NCBI RefSeq assembly: GCF_029263575.1
Contig: NZ_JAJUFV010000004.1
Coordinates: forward strand, 1 to 52,605
Reading direction: 5' to 3'
Source of the DNA: Microbacterium sp.
GTDB lineage: Bacteria; Actinomycetota; Actinomycetes; Actinomycetales; Microbacteriaceae
DNA length: 52,605 nucleotides
Position 1 is the stretch's first letter, and each line of letters starts with the position of its first letter. The translations under genes were made by a program, and so were the position numbers. This document shows, piece by piece, positions 26,920-36,239 of this stretch. The notes under the pieces are model-generated. The model saw only the letters and a program-made list of their open reading frames with translations. It was not told where the DNA came from and did not search any database.

Positions 26920-29553
26920 TCAGTGCGCGGCCTCGTTCCAATCGCGACCACGGCCCACCTGCACGTCGAGCGGCACAGAGAGCTCGGCCGCCGCCGCCAT
27001 TCGACTGCGTACGATCTGCTCGGCGGAGTCCCACTCTCCCGGTGCGACCTCGACGACGAGCTCATCGTGAATCTGCAGCAGCACGCGCGAGCTGAGACCG
27101 GCTTCTCGTAGATCTGCGTGGATCTGGAACAGCGCGATCTTCATGATGTCGGCCGCGCTGCCTTGGATGGGCGCGTTGAGAGCCGCCCGTTCGGCGTTCT
27201 CGCGCAGCACGCGGTTGGGGCTCGACAGGTCGGGGACCGGCCGACGGCGACCGAAGATCGTCTCGGTGTAGCCGACCTCCTTGGCTTGAACGACGGATGC
27301 GCGCAGATAGTCACGCACGGCACCGAAGCGAGCGAAGTACTCGAGCATGAGCTTCTTCGCCTCGGACTGCTCGATGCGCAACTGCTTCGACAGCCCGAAC
27401 GCGCTCAGTCCGTAGACGAGACCGTATGACATGGCCTTGACCTTTGTGCGCATGGCGGGCGTGACATCGGCCGGTTCGACGCCGAAGACGCGCGCGCCGA
27501 CGAAACGGTGCAGGTCTTCACCGGTGTTGAACGCCTCGATGAGACCCTCATCTCCGGAGAGATGCGCCATGATCCGCATCTCAATCTGCGAGTAGTCGGC
27601 CGTCAACAGGGTTTCGAAGCCTTCGCCAACTTCGAACGCACTGCGGATGCGCCGCGACTCTTCCGTGCGCACCGGAATGTTCTGCAGGTTGGGGTCGGTG
27701 CTCGACAGACGCCCGGTCTGGCTGCCCGTCTGCACATAGGTCGTGTGGACGCGCGAGTCATCTTCGATCGCTGTGTCGAGCGATTCGATGATCTGCCGCA
27801 GCTTCGTCGCCTCGCGGTGCTGGAGCAACTGATCGAGGAAGGGGTGCGGATTCGTCTCTCGCAGGTCGGCCAGCACCGCGGCATCGGTCGAATAACCCGT
27901 CTTGGTCTTCCGTGTCTTCGGCAACTGCAGATCTTCGAACAGCACCTCCTGGAGCTGTTTGGGCGAGCCGAGGTTGAACTCGCGACCGACGAGGGCGAAC
28001 GCCTCGGCGGCGAGGGCCGCTGTGCGAGCGGCCAGCTCACCCGAGAATGCCGACAGCACCTCATGCGACAGCGCGATGCCCGCGAGCTCCATATCGGCCA
28101 GAACGAGCAGCGTGGGCAGCTCGATGTCGGTGAGTACCGCGGCAACGGAATCAGGAAGAGCCGCGCGCAGGGCCGTGGCCGTGCGTAACGAGAACCACGC
28201 CTGCTGTGACGGCGTCGCGCCAGCGGTCTCGGGGACGAGCTGCGACGGATCAGCCTCGGGAAGCTTCTCATCAAGGTAGCGATCGACGAGATGCGCGAGC
28301 GTCTTGTCGGGAAAGCTCGGCCGTAGCAGCCAGCCGGCGAGAATCGGGTCATACGCCAAACCGCTCAGGCGGATGCCAGCGTGCAGCAGGGCCTTCACCT
28401 GTGGTTTCGCGTCGCTCAACACCTTGGGAGCGTCGGATTCGAGCCAGGGGCGAAGAGCCTCGGCGGCCTCGACGTTCCAATCGGTCTCACGCAGCTCCGT
28501 TCCGCTCGCGATGCCGATACGAGAGATCTCCTGGCCATTCGACACGATCGTGATGGCGATCTCCTCTGCCTGCGCTGCCAGCCAGTCGGCCAGCTCGTCT
28601 CCGGTTGCCTCGACCGGAGCGGGGACGGGAACAGCGGGTTCGCCGTGAACGGACTCATCCCCGGCGCCGACGGCATCGAAGACGCGAGGCAGCAGCGTGC
28701 GGAACTCCAGACGCGCGAAGATGTCACGCACGGCCTGAGCATTGATCGGAGTGACCGCGAGATCGGCCGGGGCGACGGTCAGCTCGACATCGGTCAGCAG
28801 ACGGTTGAGCTTGCGATTGCGTCGTACGTCGTCGATGTGCTCACGGAGATTACCGCCCACGACGCCCTTGATCTCATCGGCTCTGGCCAGGAGATCGTCA
28901 AGGCTGCCGAACTGAGTCAACCATTTGACAGCGGTCTTCTCGCCGACCTTCGGCACACCCGGTAGGTTGTCGCTCGTCTCGCCGACCAGCGCGGCGATGT
29001 CGGGATACTGTTCGGGGCGCACGCCATAACGCTCGACGACGGTGGCCGGATCGTATCGCTTCAGCTGCGAGACGCCCTGCACCGAGGGATACAGCAACGT
29101 CACCTCATCGGTGACGAGCTGGATCGTGTCTCGGTCGCCGGAGACGAGGAGCACATCGTAGCCTTGCTCGGCGCCCTGCGTGGCGAGCGTAGCGAGAATA
29201 TCATCAGCTTCGATGCCCTCTTTCGTGAGCACAGGGATGGACATGGCCGTGAGGACATCTTGCAGCAGAGGCACCTGACCACGGAACTCTTGCGGAGACT
29301 CAGAACGCGTCGCTTTGTACTCTGGGTACTCATCGGTGCGGAACGAGTGTCGTGAGGTGTCGAAGGCGATCGCGATGTGGCTGGGCCGCTCGGCCTTGAT
29401 GAGATTGACCAACATCGACAGGAAGCCGTAGATGGCGTTGGTGTGCTGATTGTCTTTGGTCGTGAAGTTCTCTACCGGCAACGCGAAGAAAGCGCGGTAT
29501 GCGAGCGAGTGGCCGTCGACGACCATGAGGGTAGGCTTTGCGGTGTCCGTCAC
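26920..29553 (-). CDS. polA: DNA polymerase I
   Basis: N-terminal 5'-nuclease LMVVDGHSLAYRAFFALP; C-terminal DYSQIEMRIMAHLSGDEGLIEAF and QIHDELVVEV. Confidence 0.98.
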   Translation of the reverse strand: MTDTAKPTLMVVDGHSLAYRAFFALPVENFTTKDNQHTNAIYGFLSMLVNLIKAERPSHIAIAFDTSRHSFRTDEYPEYKATRSESPQEFRGQVPLLQDVLTAMSIPVLTKEGIEADDILATLATQGAEQGYDVLLVSGDRDTIQLVTDEVTLLYPSVQGVSQLKRYDPATVVERYGVRPEQYPDIAALVGETSDNLPGVPKVGEKTAVKWLTQFGSLDDLLARADEIKGVVGGNLREHIDDVRRNRKLNRLLTDVELTVAPADLAVTPINAQAVRDIFARLEFRTLLPRVFDAVGAGDESVHGEPAVPVPAPVEATGDELADWLAAQAEEIAITIVSNGQEISRIGIASGTELRETDWNVEAAEALRPWLESDAPKVLSDAKPQVKALLHAGIRLSGLAYDPILAGWLLRPSFPDKTLAHLVDRYLDEKLPEADPSQLVPETAGATPSQQAWFSLRTATALRAALPDSVAAVLTDIELPTLLVLADMELAGIALSHEVLSAFSGELAARTAALAAEAFALVGREFNLGSPKQLQEVLFEDLQLPKTRKTKTGYSTDAAVLADLRETNPHPFLDQLLQHREATKLRQIIESLDTAIEDDSRVHTTYVQTGSQTGRLSSTDPNLQNIPVRTEESRRIRSAFEVGEGFETLLTADYSQIEMRIMAHLSGDEGLIEAFNTGEDLHRFVGARVFGVEPADVTPAMRTKVKAMSYGLVYGLSAFGLSKQLRIEQSEAKKLMLEYFARFGAVRDYLRASVVQAKEVGYTETIFGRRRPVPDLSSPNRVLRENAERAALNAPIQGSAADIMKIALFQIHADLREAGLSSRVLLQIHDELVVEVAPGEWDSAEQIVRSRMAAAAELSVPLDVQVGRGRDWNEAAH

Positions 29554-29597
29554 TCTGCCAGCCTAACGAGGACGACGGACATGCGTGAGGAGGACAA

Positions 29598-30026
29598 GTG
29601 AGTGATAGCACCCTGACATCCGGTTTGAACTGGGCAGCACAGCGCGGCATGGGAGCTCTGGCCGAGAAGATGGGAATCGAGTTCACCGAGTTCTCCATCG
29701 AACGCAGTGTCGCGACCATGCCCGTCGAAGGCAATACGCAGCCGGTCGGGCTCCTGCACGGCGGTGCATACGTGGTGCTGGGTGAGTCGCTCGGGTCGAT
29801 GGCAGCGAATCTCGCCGCCGGCGAGGGCCGACTCGCCGTCGGCGTCGACATCAACGCCACGCACACGCGATCGGCGACATCCGGCGTCGTGACCGGCGTA
29901 TGCACGCCCGTCCATCTCGGCCGCAGCATAGCGGTCCACGAGATCGTGGTCAGCGATGATCAGGGGCGTCGCTGTTCCACGATCCGCATCACCAACATGA
30001 TCAAGGACCGCCCGCGAGACGCCTAG
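29598..30026 (+). CDS. Hotdog-fold thioesterase (PaaI-like)
   Basis: MGIEFTEFSIERSVATMPVEGNTQPVGLLHGGAYVVLGESLGSMAA. Confidence 0.93.
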   Translation: MSDSTLTSGLNWAAQRGMGALAEKMGIEFTEFSIERSVATMPVEGNTQPVGLLHGGAYVVLGESLGSMAANLAAGEGRLAVGVDINATHTRSATSGVVTGVCTPVHLGRSIAVHEIVVSDDQGRRCSTIRITNMIKDRPRDA

Positions 30027-30052
30027 AATTCCCGGACGGAGCCGCGGCGCGC

Positions 30053-30673
30053 TCAGTCCTTCTTGGGCGCCAACTGCTCGATGATCGCCTTGGCGACATC
30101 TTGCATGGTCAGGCGGCGGTCCATCGACGCCTTCTGAATCCAACGGAACGCCTCGGGCTCGCTCAGGCCCATCTTCTCGTTGAGAAGCCCCTTGGCACGG
30201 TCGACGAGCTTGCGCGTCTCGAAGCGCTCGACCATGTCAGCGACCTCGGCCTCAAGCGTGATGATCTGCTCGTGACGGGCCAGAGCGATCTCGATCGCGG
30301 GAAGCAGGTCGTTCGGGGTGAACGGCTTGACCACATAAGCGAGAGCGCCCGCTTCGCTCGCACGTTCGACAAGCTCTTTCTGGCTGAACGCGGTAAGCAA
30401 CACGACCGGAGCGATATTGCTCTTGTGCAGCTTCTCAGCGGCGCTGATGCCGTCGAGCTGAGGCATCTTGACATCCATGATGACCAGATCGGGGCGAAGC
30501 TCTGTCGCGAGGGCCACGGCCGTCTCGCCGTCCCCAGCTTCGCCGACGACCTCGTAGCCGTTATCGCGGAGGATCTCGACGATATCGAGTCGAATCAGCG
30601 ACTCGTCTTCGGCGACGACAACGCGTCGAGGGGTGGATGACGTGGGCTGTTCAGCCTGTTCTTGCTCGGTCAC
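30053..30673 (-). CDS. pdtaR: ANTAR-domain response regulator (PdtaR-like)
   Basis: VVVAEDESLIRLDIVEILRDNGYEVVGEAGDGETAV, VIMDVKMPQLDG, C-terminal ANTAR KLVDRAKGLLNEKMGLSEPEAFRWIQKASMDRRLTM. Confidence 0.93.
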   Translation of the reverse strand: MTEQEQAEQPTSSTPRRVVVAEDESLIRLDIVEILRDNGYEVVGEAGDGETAVALATELRPDLVIMDVKMPQLDGISAAEKLHKSNIAPVVLLTAFSQKELVERASEAGALAYVVKPFTPNDLLPAIEIALARHEQIITLEAEVADMVERFETRKLVDRAKGLLNEKMGLSEPEAFRWIQKASMDRRLTMQDVAKAIIEQLAPKKD

Positions 30674-30774
30674 AGACTCATTCTAGTAGAGAGCTTCCTG
30701 TGTCGCGGCCCTGAGACCCGCGATGCGCGGAAGTGGTCGGCATCCTGCGCTAAAGTCGTATACGCAACACGCAC

Positions 30775-30857
30775 GCCGGCGTGGCGGAATGGTAGACGCG
30801 GAGCACTCAAAATGCTTTGTTCGAAAGGACGTGTGGGTTCGAGTCCCACCGCCGGCA
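30775..30857 (+). tRNA. tRNA-Leu (anticodon CAA); CCA not encoded
   Basis: Acceptor GCCGGCG / CGCCGGC plus discriminator A; anticodon stem GAGCA/TGCTT with loop CTCAAAA; variable arm; T arm GTGGG-TTCGAGT-CCCAC. Confidence 0.95.
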
Positions 30858-30865
30858 CATAGATG

Positions 30866-31525
30866 TCAGCTGAGCCCCAGTTGATGGGCCAGAATCACCA
30901 CGTGGATGCGATCGCGCGCATTGAGCTTCATCAGGACTCGGCCCACGTGCGTCTTCACGGTCGACTCGCTCAGGTGCAGGCTCTGCGCGATCTCTGCGTT
31001 CGTGAGGCCCTGTCCGATAGCGGCGAACACGTCCTTCTCCCGTTCCGTGAGCATTGCTGCCGCATCCGCCGCCGCAGTGGAGCGCGGCCGTTCCAGTCCG
31101 GGGCTCACATGCTCGAGCAGGCGCCGGGTCACCCGCGGTGACAACACTGCGTCACCGCGATGAACAGCGCGCACAGCGGCCGTCAGCTCATGGCGCTGCG
31201 CATCTTTCAACAGGAACCCGCTCGCCCCGGCCCGGATGGCGCCGAAGGCGTATTCGTCGAGATCGAACGTCGTCAGCACGAGGACGCGGATCTCCGGTCG
31301 CGCCGTGACGATCGCCTCGGTGGCAGCGATTCCGTCTGTATCCGGCATCCGCACGTCCATCAGAATCACATCCGGACTCTGCTCCGCAGCCATGGCAATG
31401 GCGTTCGCTCCGTCGACAGCCTCGCCCACCACGACGATGTCAGCCTCCGCCTCGAGCACGAGTCGAAACCCCACACGGATGAGCGCTTGATCGTCAACGA
31501 GCAGAGTGCGGATGGGGGCCGTCAT
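30866..31525 (-). CDS. NarL/LuxR-family response regulator
   Basis: TLLVDDQALIRVGFRLVLEAEADI, VILMDVRMPDTDG, LTEREKDVFAAIGQGLTNAEIAQSLHLSESTVKTHVGRVLMKL. Confidence 0.96.
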   Translation of the reverse strand: MTAPIRTLLVDDQALIRVGFRLVLEAEADIVVVGEAVDGANAIAMAAEQSPDVILMDVRMPDTDGIAATEAIVTARPEIRVLVLTTFDLDEYAFGAIRAGASGFLLKDAQRHELTAAVRAVHRGDAVLSPRVTRRLLEHVSPGLERPRSTAAADAAAMLTEREKDVFAAIGQGLTNAEIAQSLHLSESTVKTHVGRVLMKLNARDRIHVVILAHQLGLS

Positions 31526-32835
31526 GATTCCTCGTTCTCGCGTTGCTCGGCCGCTGGTTGATCAGCGGGCAGCGTGGCGTGCAATGACCAGCGCCCCTCG
31601 CCGACCGACTCGGAGCGGAGTTCGCCATTGAGATGCGATGCGCGCTCGTGGAGACCGCGAAGACCGAAGCCACGTATGCCGGTCGGTCCGGTGACGCCGT
31701 CGTTGTCGACGAGGACGGTGACCGCGGTATCCGTGTGTTCGATGCTGACGGCGATCGTGCTCGCGCGCGGAGCGTGTCGCATCGCGTTGGTGACACCCTC
31801 CTGCACGATTCTGCCGATCGCGTATCGGGTCGCGGCTGATGCGCCGGGTTTGCCTTTGATCGTCAGCGTGGCCGGGAAACCTGCGCGTTGGGCCGCGGTC
31901 ACGGTGTCTCGGGGATCGACGGGATCGGCTGGGGCAAGGGGGACATCCGCTCCCCCGTCTCTGAGCACGCCCAGCATGGCACGCATCTCGGTGAGTGCAC
32001 CACGGGCGGTCTCCGCCGCCGCGGCGGCGGCGGCCCGCCCCTGACCACGATCCTCGGTCGCGGCGGCGCCCTCGGACAGCGCGACGATCACGGTCAGCGA
32101 GTGCGACACGATGTCGTGCATCTCGCGTGCGATGCGTGCGCGCTCGGCCGCCGCAGCGATCTGCGCATGCTGGTCGCGCTCGGTGAGCAGCTGACGAGAT
32201 CTGTCGATAACGGCCTCGATATAGCGTTTGCGACCGCCGACGTTGGCGCCGATCAGTGTTCCGATGAGCGCTAAAGTCAGCTGGCCGAGAATGCCGTTCA
32301 GCGCGATCTGGACCGTGATGATCCCCGTCCAATGAAGGAGCAGCGAGAACAGCGTCAACGAGCCCATGCCGGCGGCAAGGCCGATCCATGCAGCGCGCGT
32401 CGAACGGTGGACCGCAAGGGTGTAGCTGGCGACGAGCAGGAGTGGGCCGCCTGCGGGCTCGAGGAGCAGCAGGTAGGCATGCGCGACGACATATGCGGCC
32501 ACGAATGACGCCAGTGGCCAGCGTCGGCGCCGGATCAGCAGCGCGCAGGCGAGCATGACCAGGACGGTGATCGTGATCGCCATCGCCAACGGAGGAGCGT
32601 CGACGACGGCGAAGCCACCGTCGGAAGTCGTGCGAGACGAGGTGAAGATCGTCGCAGGGGCCGCAGATAACAGCAGACACACCAGCGCGATGACGACATC
32701 GCCGGCGACAGGATGCCGAGCCCAGAAGCGCCGGATCACTCCGGGCGGACGCGGCAGTCGCAGCTCATCCTCCTCGCGGAGCGATGAGCTACGACGGGGT
32801 GAGGTCAACACAGTCCCGACTTTACGCGTCAGCAC
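31522..32835 (-). CDS. Two-component sensor histidine kinase (HisKA_3 type)
   Basis: AERARIAREMHDIVSHSLTVIVALSEGAA; HATPase GFGLRGLHERASHLNG; TM N-terminus; 4-bp overlap with response regulator; start uncertain. Confidence 0.94.
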   Translation of the reverse strand: MLTRKVGTVLTSPRRSSSLREEDELRLPRPPGVIRRFWARHPVAGDVVIALVCLLLSAAPATIFTSSRTTSDGGFAVVDAPPLAMAITITVLVMLACALLIRRRRWPLASFVAAYVVAHAYLLLLEPAGGPLLLVASYTLAVHRSTRAAWIGLAAGMGSLTLFSLLLHWTGIITVQIALNGILGQLTLALIGTLIGANVGGRKRYIEAVIDRSRQLLTERDQHAQIAAAAERARIAREMHDIVSHSLTVIVALSEGAAATEDRGQGRAAAAAAAETARGALTEMRAMLGVLRDGGADVPLAPADPVDPRDTVTAAQRAGFPATLTIKGKPGASAATRYAIGRIVQEGVTNAMRHAPRASTIAVSIEHTDTAVTVLVDNDGVTGPTGIRGFGLRGLHERASHLNGELRSESVGEGRWSLHATLPADQPAAEQRENEES

Positions 32836-32851
32836 CTGCTCGTGCTGTCTC

Positions 32852-33679
32852 TCACGCGTCGCGAGTGCGCAGAACAGCCCATGCCGATGCCATTCCGGCC
32901 GCGACCCATGCCGCGAGCGTCAGATACGCACCGCCGGCGTCCAGGCCCCAGTCGTTCTGCGGCAGAATCGCACTCTGTGCGGCTGTCATCGGCAGTCGAG
33001 AGCTCACCTCGGTGATCCACTGCCATGCCGGATCCGTGGTGGCGAACAGTGACATGACAATCGGGAGGACGAACAGCAGCCCCACGGTGGCTGAAAGCGC
33101 ACCGGCCGCGGCGCGCAGCACGAACCCGAAGGACAGGCCGATCAGCGCGACGACTGCCATGGAGACGGCAGCAGCGAGAATCGGCAGCAGCGAGTCAGCC
33201 GGTCTGTCCCACGGGAACGGGGTTTCTGCGGCCGCGAAGATCGGGGTCACGACGACGGCTGCGGCCGAGAAGATCGCCAGCGACGTGATGAGGAGGAAGA
33301 CCGCGACCACCATCGCCTTCGCCGCGAGCACCATGCCCCGCACCGGAGCCGCCGTCAGTGTCGAACGGATCATGCCGGTCGAGTACTCACCGGTGATGGC
33401 GATGACCCCCAGGATCCCGGCCAGCAGCATGGTGAACTGCACGGGAGACACCACGGCCTGAATCGGCTCGAACCCGACACCGTCCATGGGCTGTGCGGTG
33501 AACATGAACGCCCCGAGCAGGGCAGCACCGATCGTGATGAATGCCGTGACTGCGATCGACCACCAGGTCGATCGCAGCGAGGCGAGTTTGATCCATTCAC
33601 TGCGCAGCGCGCGCAGAAACGTGAGGCGGTGTGCAGACGTGGTGCGTGTCTGCGCGAATGGTTCGACGGTGACGGTCAT
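32852..33679 (-). CDS. ABC transporter permease
   Basis: LRALRSEWIKLASLRSTWWSIAVTAF..., multiple TM segments, EYSTGMIRSTLTAAPVRG. Confidence 0.9.
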   Translation of the reverse strand: MTVTVEPFAQTRTTSAHRLTFLRALRSEWIKLASLRSTWWSIAVTAFITIGAALLGAFMFTAQPMDGVGFEPIQAVVSPVQFTMLLAGILGVIAITGEYSTGMIRSTLTAAPVRGMVLAAKAMVVAVFLLITSLAIFSAAAVVVTPIFAAAETPFPWDRPADSLLPILAAAVSMAVVALIGLSFGFVLRAAAGALSATVGLLFVLPIVMSLFATTDPAWQWITEVSSRLPMTAAQSAILPQNDWGLDAGGAYLTLAAWVAAGMASAWAVLRTRDA

Positions 33680-34587
33680 GACATCTCCTTCGTGCGGTAC
33701 TCGACGGAGTCTCCGGTGAGTGCGAGGTAGGCGTCCTCGAGGGACCCATTGGTCGGAGTGAGTTCATGCACCGGGATGCCGAGACTCGCTGCCGTGTCGC
33801 CGATCTGAGCGGCCGGGACACCGACGATCTCGAGAGAGCCGGGAGCGGTGCTGATGATCTCGACGTCCGGGCCGGAGACCGCTGTCGCCAGATCGGCCGC
33901 GCGCGGGCTGACCACACGCACGGTGGACCTGGTCCATGCACTGACGAGTTCATCCAGCGAAGCGTCCGCCAGCACCTGCCCGCGTCCCATCACGATCACG
34001 TGATCGGCGGTCTGCGCCATCTCGCTCATGAGATGACTCGACAGCAGCACCGTACGGCCGTCAGAAGCCGCGCGACGTACGAACTGACGCACCCAGCGCA
34101 CGCCCTCAGGGTCGAGACCGTTGACGGGCTCGTCGAGAATGAGGGTGTGCGGGTCGCCCAGCAGCGCTGACGCGATCCCCAGGCGTTGTCCCATTCCGAG
34201 AGAGAACTTTCCCGCGCGTTTGCGAGCGACCGGTCCGATTCCGGCGAGCTCGATGACTTCATCGACGCGGGCGCTCGGGATGCCGTGGGTCGCTGCCATC
34301 GCGCGCAGATGGTTTCTGGCGGTCCGACCGGTGTGCACTGCCTTCGCATCGAGGAGCACTCCCACTTCCGTGAGCGGTGCGCGAAGCCGCCGGTACTCCT
34401 GCCCGTTGACCGATGTGCGTCCAGACGTGGGTTTGTCGAGCCCGACGATCATGCGCATCGTGGTCGACTTGCCGGCCCCGTTGGGGCCGAGGAAACCGGT
34501 GACCGTACCCGGCTTGACAGCGAACGACACATTCTGAACGGCCGTTTTGTCTCCGAACTTCTTCGTGAGGCCTTCTGCTGTGATCAT
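33676..34587 (-). CDS. ABC transporter ATP-binding protein
   Basis: GPNGAGKSTTMRMIVGL, FSLGMGQRLGIASALLGDPHTLILDEPVNGLDPEG; start trimmed to MITAEGLTKKFG. Confidence 0.95.
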   Translation of the reverse strand: MITAEGLTKKFGDKTAVQNVSFAVKPGTVTGFLGPNGAGKSTTMRMIVGLDKPTSGRTSVNGQEYRRLRAPLTEVGVLLDAKAVHTGRTARNHLRAMAATHGIPSARVDEVIELAGIGPVARKRAGKFSLGMGQRLGIASALLGDPHTLILDEPVNGLDPEGVRWVRQFVRRAASDGRTVLLSSHLMSEMAQTADHVIVMGRGQVLADASLDELVSAWTRSTVRVVSPRAADLATAVSGPDVEIISTAPGSLEIVGVPAAQIGDTAASLGIPVHELTPTNGSLEDAYLALTGDSVEYRTKEMS

Positions 34588-34682
34588 GACACCGACGTTA
34601 CGGCCCCCGCACGGAGCGCGCGTCCTCCTGAGGTGCCGATGTCCGCTCGTCCTCCGGCACCGCGGGACCATCCTCCGGGTAC

Positions 34683-34720
34683 CAGAAACGGGGCGGAGCC
34701 GAAGCTCCGCCCCGTTTCTG
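34683..34720 (-). terminator. Strong hairpin downstream of pyk (candidate transcription terminator)
   Basis: Perfect 17-bp stem; minus-strand RNA 5'-CAGAAACGGGGCGGAGC-UUCG-GCUCCGCCCCGUUUCUG-3' with C(UUCG)G tetraloop. Confidence 0.88.
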
Positions 34721-34727
34721 CGATGAT

Positions 34728-36176
34728 CTAGCTGTTCTCCTTGTAGATCGGCGCGGCGCCGTTGACAGCGTCGCCGACCTTGTGAACGCGGATGTCGTTG
34801 GTCGACCCCACGATCCCGGGAGGGGAACCGGAGATCACGACGACCGTGTCTCCTTCTTGCGCGAGGCCGTTGCCCAAGAGGTAGTCATCCACCTGAAGGA
34901 ACATGAGGTCGGTGTGCTGCACCGGCTCGACGAGTTTCGAGCGGATGCCCCAGGTCAGGGCCATCCGGCGCAGAATACCCGGCTCGGGAGTGAACGCGAT
35001 CATCGGGATGCGTGAGCGCAGACGCGACAGACGGCGTGCCGAGTCGCCCGACTGTGTGAACACGCACAGGAACTTCGCCTCGACGAAGTCGGCGACCTCC
35101 AGAGCCGCCAGCGTGATCGCACCGCCCTGCGTGCGCGGCTTCGTGGTCAGCGAAGCGATGCGCTCGAGACCGTGCTCCTCCGTGGACTCGACGATGCGAG
35201 CCATGGTCTCGACGACCACGATGGGGTACTCCCCCACGCTCGTCTCACCCGAGAGCATCACGGCATCGGCGCCGTCGAGCACGGCGTTGGCGACGTCCGA
35301 GGTCTCGGCACGCGTCGGCACCGGGCTGGAGATCATCGACTCGAGCATCTGCGTCGCGACGATCACCGGCTTGGCGTTGCGTCGCGCGAGCTCCACCGCC
35401 CGCTTCTGCACGATCGGCACGGCTTCCAGGGGAAGCTCGACACCGAGGTCGCCACGGGCGACCATGATGCCGTCGAAGGCGTCGACGATCTCTTCCAGCG
35501 CGTCGACGGCCTGCGGCTTCTCGATCTTTGCGATCACCGGGACCTTGACGCCCTCCTCTGTCATGATCTCGTGCACGCGCACGACATCGGAGGCGTTGCG
35601 TACGAACGACAGCGCGATCAGGTCAGCACCGGTCTGCAGGCCCCAGCGCAGGTCGGACTCGTCCTTCTCGCTCAGAGCGGGGACGTTCACCGCCACGCCC
35701 GGCAGGTTGATGCCCTTGTTGTTCGAGACGGCGCCGGCGACCACGACACGCGTGGTGACGACGGTTCCATCCGTCTCGACGACCTCGACGCGGACCTTGC
35801 CGTCGTCGATCAGCAGGAAATCGCCGGGTGAGACGTCCTGCGGCAGGCCCTTGAACGTCGTGCCGCAGATCTCGCGGTTACCGATGATGTCTTCGGTGGT
35901 GATCTTGAAGATATCGCCCGCGGCGAGCTCATAGGGGCCGTCCTCGAACTTGCCGAGGCGAATCTTCGGACCCTGCAGATCGACCAGCACGGCAACAGCC
36001 TTGCCCGCATCGTCGGCCGCACGACGCACATTGGCGTAGTTGGCATCGTGAACAGAGTAGTCGCCGTGGCTGAGGTTCAGGCGCGCAACGTCGACCCCCG
36101 CTTCGATGACGGCGCGTACGTTCTCGTAGCTAGAAGTGGCCGGGCCTAGAGTGGCCACAATTTTCGCGCGTCTCAA
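34728..36176 (-). CDS. pyk: Pyruvate kinase
   Basis: RRAKIVATLGPATSSYENVRAVIEAGVDVARLNLSHG; MVARGDLGVELP; TTG start. Confidence 0.98.
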   Translation of the reverse strand: MRRAKIVATLGPATSSYENVRAVIEAGVDVARLNLSHGDYSVHDANYANVRRAADDAGKAVAVLVDLQGPKIRLGKFEDGPYELAAGDIFKITTEDIIGNREICGTTFKGLPQDVSPGDFLLIDDGKVRVEVVETDGTVVTTRVVVAGAVSNNKGINLPGVAVNVPALSEKDESDLRWGLQTGADLIALSFVRNASDVVRVHEIMTEEGVKVPVIAKIEKPQAVDALEEIVDAFDGIMVARGDLGVELPLEAVPIVQKRAVELARRNAKPVIVATQMLESMISSPVPTRAETSDVANAVLDGADAVMLSGETSVGEYPIVVVETMARIVESTEEHGLERIASLTTKPRTQGGAITLAALEVADFVEAKFLCVFTQSGDSARRLSRLRSRIPMIAFTPEPGILRRMALTWGIRSKLVEPVQHTDLMFLQVDDYLLGNGLAQEGDTVVVISGSPPGIVGSTNDIRVHKVGDAVNGAAPIYKENS

Positions 36177-36239
36177 CAGATTCTCCAGGGTAAGGGTAAG
36201 GAAATGAACTGGCGACAGTGCCTCAGCCAGCCTAGCGGC

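Noticed and set aside
30775-30857. tRNA-Leu as integration site of a genomic island
   Set aside because: No integrase, no duplicated tRNA 3' end seen downstream, and neighbours on both sides look chromosomal
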